Source: a virus. From it: a DNA stretch of 64,000 nucleotides. Made by a program: the position numbers and the translations under genes. Every line of letters begins with the position of its first letter. Positions within the stretch are counted from its first letter, which is position 1. This document shows, piece after piece, positions 46,264-54,087 of the stretch. The notes beneath the pieces are model-generated. The model saw only the letters and a program-made list of their open reading frames with translations. It was not told where the DNA came from and made no database searches. The stretch is from IMG/VR virus record IMGVR_UViG_3300042445_000748, positions 27,553 to 91,552 of that record. One strand, given 5' to 3'.

Positions 46264-46791
46264 CACAATACGTGTAAACCAACGAGGTAATGTAAACCTT
46301 ATTCCCTTAGTTATTGGCTTAACTCCATGAATAAAGTTTGGGTTATCTGGAAAACACAAAAGATCTCCAGGCTCTGGCTTAAAGGACATTTCATATTTTG
46401 GAAAATATATGTCTCCTCCATCATAATCATTATTTAAATAAACCAATGTTGCTATGTCATTTGGCCTTGATGAATCAAAATGTTCGTGCATACCTTTTCC
46501 TTCAATAAATTTTGCAACATGTGTTTTTTCGTCAATAAAATCTTCAAACTTAAAACTATAACTTTTTAATACAAAGTCATAAACCTTGCGTGCAACATCT
46601 TGAATTTTGTTAAGAATTTCAGGATCTAGCCCTTGTATTTCATGATATGTATGAACCGTAAACTCTTGCTCTCCATTTCCATAATTTGAAAATAGATCAG
46701 TATATTTTTTTGCATATTCTGTCACTAGAACTGTTTCTTCAAGGTTCATAAAACCTGGAACATATTTAATTTGAGATTTAAAGTCTTCCAT
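46261..46791 (-). CDS. Prolyl-4-hydroxylase-like 2OG-Fe(II) oxygenase
   Basis: A 176-residue dioxygenase of the P4H type, distinct from the tandem array on the left. The metal ligands are His104-x-Asp106 (HEHFDSS) and His155 (NFIHGV), with Arg165 in GIRFTLPRW as the 2-oxoglutarate contact. The intermediate strand LVYLNNDYDGGDIYFP is characteristic of the family. P4H relatives hydroxylate prolines or lysines in proteins. It is coupled to nrdJ (2-base gap), and the phage also encodes a collagen-like protein; a link is inference. Confidence 0.85.
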   Translation of the reverse strand: MEDFKSQIKYVPGFMNLEETVLVTEYAKKYTDLFSNYGNGEQEFTVHTYHEIQGLDPEILNKIQDVARKVYDFVLKSYSFKFEDFIDEKTHVAKFIEGKGMHEHFDSSRPNDIATLVYLNNDYDGGDIYFPKYEMSFKPEPGDLLCFPDNPNFIHGVKPITKGIRFTLPRWFTRIV

Positions 46792-46793
46792 AT

Positions 46794-48824
46794 TTAACCT
46801 ATCTTTATTTCACATACATCAGTAGTGCAGTATGCCTCACCCTGTGCTTCTAGATTTTCTACCCCATCGTAGATAGCGTCCCAGTTGATTTTAGCAATCT
46901 GTCCTACATAACTATTATACTCTTCTTCTGTAATTTCTGTATAAGGTTGTTGTGGATATACCGTGTTTCCCATAGGCAGGAATGATACCGCTTTTAATTG
47001 TCCTTCGTACATATGTAGTGCTGGAGCAACGTGTTTAGACTCTGTTTCTTTATCAAATGAAAGTGTTACAGACACTCCATTGTCAGACCAATATTTTTGA
47101 GCAGTTGCAGCAAGTGCAATTTTTTCAAAAAGGCTAACATCTTTTTCTGCTCTTTCATGTTCTGAAGCAATTGGAAAATATACAACCTTTGTATTTGCAG
47201 ATACAACATCATCTTCTATTTTATATCCAGCAGCCTTAAATAAATGAATCATAGGATCGGAGTCACCAAATCTAATTGCTCTCATAAAGAACTTTCCACC
47301 TGGACCCCAATGAACTCCTGGAGTTGCACCAGAAAGAATACTTACGCTGCCTGATGGCTTTACTGTTGTGACTCTTATTGATTCACGAACACAAAGCCAT
47401 TCTGAATATTGATGATCATATTTTTTAATATTCAAATATCCTTCGTCCATCCATTCACGAACTATAGGCAAACCATGTTTGTCTGAAAAGGAAGCAATAC
47501 CTGTAAGCGATGTTCCAATTCTTCTATTACGTTGCATAATTCCATTTGTTTGTTGCCAATGTGTTGGAACAAGAGTTACCGTTTTACCATAAAGATATGC
47601 AAACTTTAAAGTTCTTAAGAAATCTTCTTTATTTTCATGTCTATTTAAATGAACTTCAACTAATGTGCACAACTCGTATGATTCCAATGGTTGTTCAGCA
47701 CATGGGTTAAATCCCATTACTCTGTAGTCTTTTCCATCTGCTGGATCTTTTAATCTACCGTAATTTCTAGCAACATCTAACCAAATAAAACCTGGTTCTC
47801 CATTATTAACTATTAAATCTACATAGTCTTCATACTTAGTTCCAACTGTTGCTGAGATAGAGTTATTAGACATCCAAGCCCAACCTGGATTATCTGAATC
47901 AAATGAATTTCTTTCTGGAAAAACCTCTGCATTTTTTAAATTAATAAAATCTTTATCTCCAGCAGAACCTAGTGCTAAGGTTGCTGATCTACGAACATTT
48001 CCTGCAACTACACATGTTCCAATTAAGTTAACAATGTCTACTATTGCTCTGGCATCAAGTTTTTCACCAATTCTTCCACCAATCACCCTATTAATCTGAT
48101 TGTGTAATTTAATTAATGGTTCTGGTCCTGACGCTACCCCGCCAAATCCTTTAATTGGAGAGCCAAAAGGTCTTATTAATTCATAACTAAATTTTTGTTT
48201 TGCTTGACCTGTTCTTAGGTATGAGTTTAACAATAATCTAACAGACTCTACCCAACCTTCTCTGGTATCTGGAATTTCATAAATTGAATCAACTTCTGAT
48301 GGTGCATAGATTGAAAATTCTTTATCTTGTCCAACGGTATCAAATCCAACTCCAATACCAAGCATGAGAGCGTCCATAACCCACGCAAACAGTGCTCCTG
48401 GGTCGTTTCTATCAAGATCCTTAGTAGATACCATGGCACAGTTTTGAAGGGCTGCAGAGTTCCTTTTTTCCATTGTCATGGGGGTTCCAAAAGCCCACAT
48501 ACCACGACCTGGCGGTGTCCATTTAAGATTAAACATACGATCAAATGCTTCCTGAGCAGACTTTTGAGCCTTATAGTCATTCCAAGGTAGTCTATTTTCT
48601 TTTGCATGATTCTTTTGTACTGAATACATGCCTTCAATTACACGCTTACAAACTTCGTGCCATCTTTCTTTAGTTCCATCTTCTTTAACGCGGGAATAGG
48701 TTCTTATAAAAGTAATTTCACCTAATGAATTGTTTCCAGCATCGTTAAATCCAAATGGGCTATCCATGGTTGTGTATTTTGTTACAAAATCCTCTGGAAG
48801 TTTAAAACTAAAAAAGTCTGACAT
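46794..48824 (-). CDS. nrdJ: Adenosylcobalamin-dependent ribonucleotide reductase, class II
   Basis: A 676-residue monomeric class II reductase that makes deoxynucleotides for phage replication and needs host-supplied B12 coenzyme. Cys129 (LQNCAMV) and Cys386 (YELCTLV) form the active-site redox pair. Cys375 (NPCAEQP) is the thiyl-radical position, with Glu377. The C-terminal shuttle pair is Cys666 and Cys671 (CTTDVC). The spacings (11 residues between Cys375 and Cys386, four residues inside the C-terminal pair) match the Lactobacillus type enzyme. It has an extended -10 promoter and AGGAG before ATG 48824. Confidence 0.93.
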   Translation of the reverse strand: MSDFFSFKLPEDFVTKYTTMDSPFGFNDAGNNSLGEITFIRTYSRVKEDGTKERWHEVCKRVIEGMYSVQKNHAKENRLPWNDYKAQKSAQEAFDRMFNLKWTPPGRGMWAFGTPMTMEKRNSAALQNCAMVSTKDLDRNDPGALFAWVMDALMLGIGVGFDTVGQDKEFSIYAPSEVDSIYEIPDTREGWVESVRLLLNSYLRTGQAKQKFSYELIRPFGSPIKGFGGVASGPEPLIKLHNQINRVIGGRIGEKLDARAIVDIVNLIGTCVVAGNVRRSATLALGSAGDKDFINLKNAEVFPERNSFDSDNPGWAWMSNNSISATVGTKYEDYVDLIVNNGEPGFIWLDVARNYGRLKDPADGKDYRVMGFNPCAEQPLESYELCTLVEVHLNRHENKEDFLRTLKFAYLYGKTVTLVPTHWQQTNGIMQRNRRIGTSLTGIASFSDKHGLPIVREWMDEGYLNIKKYDHQYSEWLCVRESIRVTTVKPSGSVSILSGATPGVHWGPGGKFFMRAIRFGDSDPMIHLFKAAGYKIEDDVVSANTKVVYFPIASEHERAEKDVSLFEKIALAATAQKYWSDNGVSVTLSFDKETESKHVAPALHMYEGQLKAVSFLPMGNTVYPQQPYTEITEEEYNSYVGQIAKINWDAIYDGVENLEAQGEAYCTTDVCEIKIG

Positions 48825-48861
48825 TGATTTCTCCTAATTAAATGAAATTGAATAAGTACTA

Positions 48862-48870
48862 AGTATAGCA
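48862..48870 (-). promoter_or_regulatory. Extended -10 promoter for nrdJ (TGCTATACT)
   Basis: TGC-TATACT on the minus strand lies 37 bases before ATG 48824 in an AT-rich 90-base gap that contains nothing else I can identify. The same nonamer precedes the Cas4-like gene. Confidence 0.55.
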
Positions 48871-48914
48871 GAGTTTATTAAAATTAAAAACACTACTTTT
48901 ATTTTATTTGTGCG

Positions 48915-49043
48915 TTAGTGAAATGACATTGCTGTATGTTGTTTTGGACTGCAACGTTCACATGATGTATACGTATTTTTAGTATATGGACAAGTAGTTG
49001 AACTTATTTTGTGTCCAATAACAAAACAGATCAACTTATTCAT
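48915..49043 (-). CDS. 42-residue Cys-containing protein (DUF1660-like)
   Basis: A short gene. The start at 49043 overlaps the stop of the upstream oxygenase as ATGA, so translation is coupled. The protein begins MNKLICFVIGHK and has Cys18 and a CERC pair at 28-31. This layout resembles the short DUF1660-type phage proteins (KLICxxxGH...CxxC) and suggests a single zinc site. The role is unknown. Confidence 0.55.
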   Translation of the reverse strand: MNKLICFVIGHKISSTTCPYTKNTYTSCERCSPKQHTAMSFH

Positions 49044-49669
49044 GCTAGTGGAACCCAGTGTTGAAGTTCATCGCCGCTCATATACATTAGTGGAGAAACA
49101 TCATAAGCAAGTGTAATTCTTGGTTTATCAAAAGGCCAAGGACCTATTCCATGCGGATGTCCAGTTTCAGATAAAATAACTCTATTATTTTTATTTATAT
49201 TTTCAATTGGAGTTGCTTCATGTCCACCAATTTTATAATATGTAACAGATGGCTCTGCATCTATACAATAATATCCATGAAAATTGGGAATACCTTTTCC
49301 ACCTAAATGATCGTGATAATGATTATCTTCTTCAAGTGGTGGATTAACCATTGCGTCTGTATTAAACCAACCCTGCACCATATAGTGTTGTTTTTTAAAA
49401 TCAATGTTGTAGTATTCACATGCCTCAACTGTCAAATCTCTAATTGCAGAAAAAATATTGTGTATTGCTGGATTGTAACATTGAAAAACATTAAATTTAG
49501 TTCCTAAATGATGAACACCTTTTGTTGAGTCTGCATACTCTTTTGTTACTTTTGGATATATTCCAGCAAATAAATCTTTTTCAACTTTTAACAAATACCT
49601 AGACAGTCCAGTTAAATCATTTTGAATATACTTTTCAAAAAACTTATGTTTTGGTTTTTCATCTATCAT
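49040..49669 (-). CDS. 2OG-Fe(II) oxygenase (Oxy_5-like), paralogue A
   Basis: A 209-residue protein if it starts at ATG 49669, which overlaps the upstream stop as ATGA; ATG 49684 is possible. It has a HYHDH metal-binding segment before a FHGYYCIDAEPSVTYYK strand, and a distal GHPHGIGP...PRITLAYDV. This fits the putative 2OG-FeII_Oxy_5 type, in which the ligands sit in an HxH/D motif and a distal His, with Arg as the 2-oxoglutarate contact. It is clearly paralogous to the next gene upstream. The substrate is unknown. Confidence 0.7.
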   Translation of the reverse strand: MIDEKPKHKFFEKYIQNDLTGLSRYLLKVEKDLFAGIYPKVTKEYADSTKGVHHLGTKFNVFQCYNPAIHNIFSAIRDLTVEACEYYNIDFKKQHYMVQGWFNTDAMVNPPLEEDNHYHDHLGGKGIPNFHGYYCIDAEPSVTYYKIGGHEATPIENINKNNRVILSETGHPHGIGPWPFDKPRITLAYDVSPLMYMSGDELQHWVPLA

Positions 49670-50331
49670 ACTAATGGAATCCAATGCTGTTCATGTTCTT
49701 TGCCTACGTGTTTTAAGTCATCTAAAGTCATAACATCATATGCAACGGTAATTCTTGGACCTTCCCAATCCCAGTCTCCTTGAGCGTGTGGGTGTCCCAT
49801 TTCTGAAAATATAGCACGGTTATCTATGTTTTTATTTTCTATATCTTTACCAAAAACTCTATAATAAGTTGTAGATGGTTCTGCTTTTACGCAGTAATAT
49901 CCATGAAAGTTATCTGGAGCACCAGTATGACCATGATCATGCCAATTTAACTTACCTTTTGTTTTATGGTTAATATTAAACCATCCTTGTAACATAAATT
50001 TCTTTTTTTCAAAATCTATTTCATAATACTCACAAGCCTCTTTTGCCATATCTTGAATATTTTTATATAAGTTATATATGCCATCAATATGAAATTGAAA
50101 CACATTATATTCTCTCCATTTAACGGTAGAGACACTTCCAGATTCTTGCCAAAAGTCTTTAGAATTAACTGGTGTAATGCCGTCTAATTCTACTTTTTCA
50201 ATCATCTGATATCTATCAATTAACTCATTTGCTAAAATATCTAAATCATTATCTAGCGTTCTTTCAAAAAATTTATGTGGCTTTAAAGATTGACCAATAC
50301 CACGTAGTTCTGGTGGTGGACCTTGTTGCAT
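49666..50331 (-). CDS. 2OG-Fe(II) oxygenase (Oxy_5-like), paralogue B
   Basis: A 221-residue protein. The N-terminal part (PHKFFERTLDNDLDIL) and the core WHDHGHTGAPDNFHGYYCV, then GHPHAQGDWDWEGPRITVAYDV, align with paralogue A. All predicted metal and 2-oxoglutarate residues are present. It is the first gene of a three-gene unit (B, A, 42-residue protein) ahead of nrdJ. Closely spaced paralogues with intact catalytic residues suggest two substrates or two positions on one substrate. Confidence 0.7.
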   Translation of the reverse strand: MQQGPPPELRGIGQSLKPHKFFERTLDNDLDILANELIDRYQMIEKVELDGITPVNSKDFWQESGSVSTVKWREYNVFQFHIDGIYNLYKNIQDMAKEACEYYEIDFEKKKFMLQGWFNINHKTKGKLNWHDHGHTGAPDNFHGYYCVKAEPSTTYYRVFGKDIENKNIDNRAIFSEMGHPHAQGDWDWEGPRITVAYDVMTLDDLKHVGKEHEQHWIPLV

Positions 50332-50356
50332 TTTTATCCTATCTGTTATATAGAAT

Positions 50357-50365
50357 ATTGTATCA
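50357..50365 (-). promoter_or_regulatory. Extended -10 candidate (TGATACAAT)
   Basis: TGA-TACAAT on the minus strand lies 25 bases before ATG 50331 and leaves room for the AGGAT site. One position differs from the consensus hexamer. Confidence 0.4.
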
Positions 50366-50374
50366 CACTAGACA

Positions 50375-51619
50375 CTAGTCTATTGGATATAGGTGGTAAA
50401 CAAGCACTCCGCTTGCATTTATTAGACCAAAAACTTCTCTACCAAACTCGTAGACATTTCTTTTTTCTTTAACAGAGTCTACTTTGTTTACTACTTCATG
50501 AACTTCTTGGTTATCAACAAATTTAACCAACTTGTCGCCAAGAGCAACGCTATCTGTCTTCATCATTAGATATTCTGCATCTCTTAAAATTAATATTTCT
50601 TCTGTATTACTTACTCTGTTATGAATGTCTTCATTAAATATTGTAGTATTTTCTACTTCGTGCATTTTTGTGTATGTAACTTTTGAGTTTATATTTTTAA
50701 TATTTGTAAGTGATTTAGATTTCCATAATCCTATAGTATCTATATTGGCAAGAGGCATTTCATCAAATACTGAAAGAACAAGTGTATCTTCATCTGTTAT
50801 ATCTTTTGCTTTTTTATATCCAGCGTCTGTTAGTATAAGCGAGTGTTCGTCAAAACATATTGGTGAGAAACCAAATACTCTGAATGGTGAAAAACCAAAT
50901 ACTCTGAATGGAGAAAATCCAAATACGGCGAATGGAGAAAATCCAAATACGGCAAATGGAGAAAATCCAAATACTTGGAATGGTGAGAAACCAAATACTC
51001 CAAATGGTACAAATGAAAATGTTGTAGTTATTTCATTTGATAGTGCAGAATATTCTGAGTTTCCATTAGCGTTAGTTGCATATACTTTGTACCGTTGTGC
51101 TGTTCCTGGTTCTTGTGCTAGTGCTGCAGAAGTTGTTGTTGCAGTATCTCCTGATTTACCGTCGTTTGATTCCCAATGATAATTTGTTATTGCTGATCCA
51201 CCGTTTGCTGGTGCAGTCCATGAAATTTGATCTTGATCAGCGTTTGGTGATGAAGCAGTTGGTGCTGCTGGTGTTGCTGGAACAGTTGTTGCTGTAATTG
51301 AATTTGATGCTGCTGATTCACCTGATGTTCCGTAAGTATTTGTTGCAGTTACTTTAAAAGTATATGCTGTATCTGATTGTAATCCTGTTACTGTAATTGG
51401 AGATGATGCTCCAGTGCCTGTAAAACTACCTGGGGTTGATGTAACTGTAAAGGAGTCTGCTGCATAGGTAGGGTCTGCTGTAAATGTTACTGTGGCTGCA
51501 CCATTATTATAGGCCCGACTTATACCAACATTTGTTGCTGTACCAATAGTTGGTGTCTTTGGCATTAAAAAGTCATTAGAGCCTTGAGACTTCTTACCTG
51601 CTTTTTTACCTATTGCCAT
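50375..51619 (-). CDS. FN3-repeat-Hint protein (adhesin with hedgehog/intein-type domain)
   Basis: A 414-residue modular protein. Two fibronectin type III domains occupy residues about 23-112 and 114-200. Six octapeptide units VFGFSPFx (residues 208-254) follow. The last unit reads VFGFSPI and its variable position is Cys255, the first residue of a 160-residue Hint domain. Block A is ICFDEHSLILTDAGYKKAKDI. A central block is SNTEEILILRDAEY with GDKLVK. The end is VYEFGREVFGLI..GVLVYHLYPID. The usual C-terminal His-Asn is missing, and the block B His appears to be Glu340. Cys255 is the only Cys. So N-terminal cleavage or a thioester is conceivable, splicing is not. No other gene except the one at 59511 resembles it. 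Confidence 0.8.
   Translation of the reverse strand: MAIGKKAGKKSQGSNDFLMPKTPTIGTATNVGISRAYNNGAATVTFTADPTYAADSFTVTSTPGSFTGTGASSPITVTGLQSDTAYTFKVTATNTYGTSGESAASNSITATTVPATPAAPTASSPNADQDQISWTAPANGGSAITNYHWESNDGKSGDTATTTSAALAQEPGTAQRYKVYATNANGNSEYSALSNEITTTFSFVPFGVFGFSPFQVFGFSPFAVFGFSPFAVFGFSPFRVFGFSPFRVFGFSPICFDEHSLILTDAGYKKAKDITDEDTLVLSVFDEMPLANIDTIGLWKSKSLTNIKNINSKVTYTKMHEVENTTIFNEDIHNRVSNTEEILILRDAEYLMMKTDSVALGDKLVKFVDNQEVHEVVNKVDSVKEKRNVYEFGREVFGLINASGVLVYHLYPID
50858..50998 (-). repeat. Six 24-base tandem coding repeats (VFGFSPFx)
   Basis: The segment encoding residues 208-254 of the FN3-Hint protein is a run of 24-base units, the sixth truncated by the Hint domain. The units differ mainly at the eighth codon (Gln, Ala, Ala, Arg, Arg) and at synonymous positions. 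The same architecture is found at 59994-60134. Confidence 0.9.
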
Positions 51620-51636
51620 GTTATCTCCTTAGTCTT

Positions 51637-51645
51637 ATTATATCA
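51637..51645 (-). promoter_or_regulatory. Extended -10 promoter for FN3-Hint gene
   Basis: TGA-TATAAT on the minus strand is 17 bases before ATG 51619, with AAGGAGAT in between. It lies just upstream of the gene and after the stop of the Mtd-like fibre gene (51651). Confidence 0.6.
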
Positions 51646-51650
51646 AACTG

Positions 51651-53543
51651 TTATGCAGTTAAATCGCCGTATACAACCCAGGTGTTAGTTGCTCTCTTGA
51701 ATAGAGTGCAAGATGACCACCGTGTACGTAATTTGAGACCTGGTGTAGCATTTACTGTTACTCCTGCGTCTCCTGCGATTGTTACTTGACCTGTACCAGT
51801 TTGAAGAATATCAAGTGATGTTCCAATTGGGAAGGCTACTGCTGAATTAAGAGGAATAGTTAGTGTTGTTGCACTAGCACTATCCATTTCTATTAAGTCG
51901 TCTCTTTCAGTCAATGCTGACAGAGTATAACTTGCTGTCTTTTGAATAATTGGTGTCCGTGAAGGTACACCTTCTAATCTTTGTGTACCGTCTGCAAATA
52001 CGATTCCGTTTGCAGTGATGTCTGATGTTGCAGTGATTGAGTTTGCCTCAAGTGTCAAAAGTGCCAAGACATCTAGTGAACCTTGTCCAAAGTTAACTGT
52101 AGTTGCTGGCTCAGTTGTAACACCATCAAACAATTTCCATTTACCGTCTGTAACGTCTTTGACGATACCAGCATGTTTTTGTGTTCCATCATTATAAGAA
52201 ACTACCAAACCTAGATCTGTTACGTTGTTAGCATTTGTGTGTCCAAGTTGTAACATGGTATCTTCAATTTGTAATTGTGTTGCTGATACTACTACGTTAG
52301 ATCCGTTGACAATAAAGTTTCCATCAACTGTTAAATCTTGATCAATTGTTACATTTCCAGTAAAATCTGCTCCTGAAAGGGATGCTAGATTTCCTAGTGT
52401 TGTTACAAGGTTTGTAATTTTATCTTGATTGATTGTTCCTGATATAGAGTTATTTGTAACAGAGTTATCAAGTGGTGTTCTTGCATCAGAAAGTCTTGCA
52501 TCATCTGTAAGAACTACTGCCAAGGTATTTAGAATACCGTGTACGTTTGATGTATCAGATTCGTGATTGCTTAAATCTGTTAATGTTACAAGTGTTGCTG
52601 TATTTGATATACCGTGAACATTTGTTATTTCTAGATTATGATCTGAAATTGCATTATCTGTGTATTGTTCTAAATCTGTAACTGCATTTCCTAATTCTTG
52701 TTGAAGATCTATTACTGCATTTCCAACCACATCGTCTGCATAATCATTAGCAGCATTAGCAAAAGAAAGATCTGCATTGTCTAAATACAAAACTACGTTT
52801 GCAATTGCACAATCTGTATAATCTTCTAAAGCCACTATAGCGTTATCTAGACCCTCTTGTAAAGAGTTTGCAATGTCGTTTATGTTATTTGATAGTGTAT
52901 TAATATTGTTGTCTACATATTCATATGTCTCATCTTGAGCATTGCTGATGCTATTTGTTATAGTTAAAAAGAAATTTTCATCTTCATTAATAGAGTTTGC
53001 TAATTCTTCAAGGGTGTTTAGTGCTTCTGGTGCAAGCCCTATCAGATTAGCAACTGCGTTATCTGTATAATCATTTGCATCTGCTAAAGCATTGCCTGCC
53101 GCTAAATCAGCGTATGTTTCTAGAGTTGAAACTGCATTAGAAACTGCGTTGTCTGTGTAGTCTTCTGCATCGCTTAATGCGTTTCCTGCTGCAAAGTCAG
53201 CATATTCTTCTAAATCTGAAACTGTATTTGCTACTAAGTTACCTACATCTGTTGATCTAGCAATGCTAGTTGGAATTTGTGCTGTTGGAACTAAATTGCT
53301 TTCATCTAATGTGGCAACACCGTTTGCTGCACCTTTTTGTTCTAATAAAATGTAATCGTCTAGGTTTCCGCCTAGATCTTCTATATTTTTAAAGTATGGC
53401 AAATCATCCCATGCTGTAGAGTTGTCACCTATTTTAAATTGTCCTGTGTCGGTTTCAAAACCAATTTCTCCAGAACCCAGAGTAGGGTTAGCATTAGCCC
53501 ACTGTGTAGCAGTTCCTCTACGTTGTAGCATCCTTGTTGCCAT
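51651..53543 (-). CDS. Tail fibre with Mtd-like N-terminus and shared C-terminal domain
   Basis: A 630-residue protein. Residues 1-52 (MLQRRGTATQWANANP, then GEIGFETDTGQFKIGD) match the N-terminal domain of phage tail-attached proteins such as the major tropism determinant. Residues about 90-330 are Ala/Asn/Asp-rich helical repeats (NALADANDYTDNAV), suitable for a trimeric stalk. Residues about 360-500 are beta-rich. The last 65 residues (VAFPIGTSLDILQTGTGQVTI ... NTWVVYGDLTA in outline) match the C-terminus of the protein at 60411. This should be a receptor-binding fibre. Confidence 0.7.
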   Translation of the reverse strand: MATRMLQRRGTATQWANANPTLGSGEIGFETDTGQFKIGDNSTAWDDLPYFKNIEDLGGNLDDYILLEQKGAANGVATLDESNLVPTAQIPTSIARSTDVGNLVANTVSDLEEYADFAAGNALSDAEDYTDNAVSNAVSTLETYADLAAGNALADANDYTDNAVANLIGLAPEALNTLEELANSINEDENFFLTITNSISNAQDETYEYVDNNINTLSNNINDIANSLQEGLDNAIVALEDYTDCAIANVVLYLDNADLSFANAANDYADDVVGNAVIDLQQELGNAVTDLEQYTDNAISDHNLEITNVHGISNTATLVTLTDLSNHESDTSNVHGILNTLAVVLTDDARLSDARTPLDNSVTNNSISGTINQDKITNLVTTLGNLASLSGADFTGNVTIDQDLTVDGNFIVNGSNVVVSATQLQIEDTMLQLGHTNANNVTDLGLVVSYNDGTQKHAGIVKDVTDGKWKLFDGVTTEPATTVNFGQGSLDVLALLTLEANSITATSDITANGIVFADGTQRLEGVPSRTPIIQKTASYTLSALTERDDLIEMDSASATTLTIPLNSAVAFPIGTSLDILQTGTGQVTIAGDAGVTVNATPGLKLRTRWSSCTLFKRATNTWVVYGDLTA

Positions 53544-53556
53544 TTTATCTCCCTGT

Positions 53557-53571
53557 GTAGGTCTTACCTAC
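53557..53571 (-). other. 5'-leader hairpin before fibre gene
   Basis: On the minus strand GTAGGT-AAG-ACCTAC forms a 6-base stem with a 3-base loop. It ends a few bases before the GGGAG ribosome site of the fibre gene at 53543. It could protect the message or control the ribosome site. Confidence 0.4.
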
Positions 53572-53587
53572 TTTGTATTTTGTTTTA

Positions 53588-53596
53588 ATTATAACA
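53588..53596 (-). promoter_or_regulatory. Extended -10 promoter for Mtd-like fibre gene
   Basis: TGT-TATAAT on the minus strand lies 44 bases before ATG 53543. The message would begin with a leader of about 38 bases that includes the hairpin at 53557-53571 and a GGGAG site. Confidence 0.55.
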
Positions 53597-53612
53597 GTTT
53601 TTTTAAAATGTT

Positions 53613-54065
53613 TTAATTAAATTCACTGTCTGGATTTCCACCATCAAATACTGCTGCCCATGAATTTGAAAATGGTGTTCCACCACTTAATGTAGAAATT
53701 TGTGGATCGTCATATTGTTCAGCATCCCAGAATACTGTAACAATTCTTCCGTTACCATCAATTGCTGTATCATGAATGTGATCTGGAATATTTTGTACAT
53801 CATTGCTTGTTGCAATTGTAAACCAATCAGTTTCATAATAAACTTTTAATCTTTCTACTGTGGTATCAAACCACATATCCCCATTGTCTGGGGAAAGAGG
53901 GGCAGTATTTGCTACTGGTGTACCAGTTACAGAATCTACGTATTCTTTAGTAGTAGCGTGACTTGAGTGTGTAGGTGTTCCTACTGCTACCGCGTTTCCA
54001 AATGAACCGCCGTTAGTTACGACTAATCCATTCTTGACTTTAAAATCTTTTAGACTTGTAGTCAT
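53613..54065 (-). CDS. Small fibre-associated structural protein
   Basis: A 150-residue protein. The N-terminus LKDFKVKNGLVVTNGG resembles that of the next fibre gene upstream (TKNFKIKHGLVVEGTTG), so the two share an attachment motif. The middle (DNGDMWFDTTVERLKVYYETDWFTI) is a common phage fibre-tip motif, like that of the gene at 61159. It probably is a fibre or fibre-tip component. Confidence 0.55.
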   Translation of the reverse strand: MTTSLKDFKVKNGLVVTNGGSFGNAVAVGTPTHSSHATTKEYVDSVTGTPVANTAPLSPDNGDMWFDTTVERLKVYYETDWFTIATSNDVQNIPDHIHDTAIDGNGRIVTVFWDAEQYDDPQISTLSGGTPFSNSWAAVFDGGNPDSEFN

Positions 54066-54087
54066 TTACTGCCCCCTAATTTTTTTA

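Noticed and set aside
50345-50385. Hairpin around the stop codon of the FN3-Hint gene as a terminator
   Set aside because: The stem is only five base pairs and no T run follows.
50625-51179. Plus-strand ORF of 184 codons with GENPNTxN repeats across the octapeptide region
   Set aside because: It is the reverse-strand shadow of the FGFSPF repeats. The same kind of open frame occurs at 59827-60114 for the same reason, and neither has a ribosome site or promoter.
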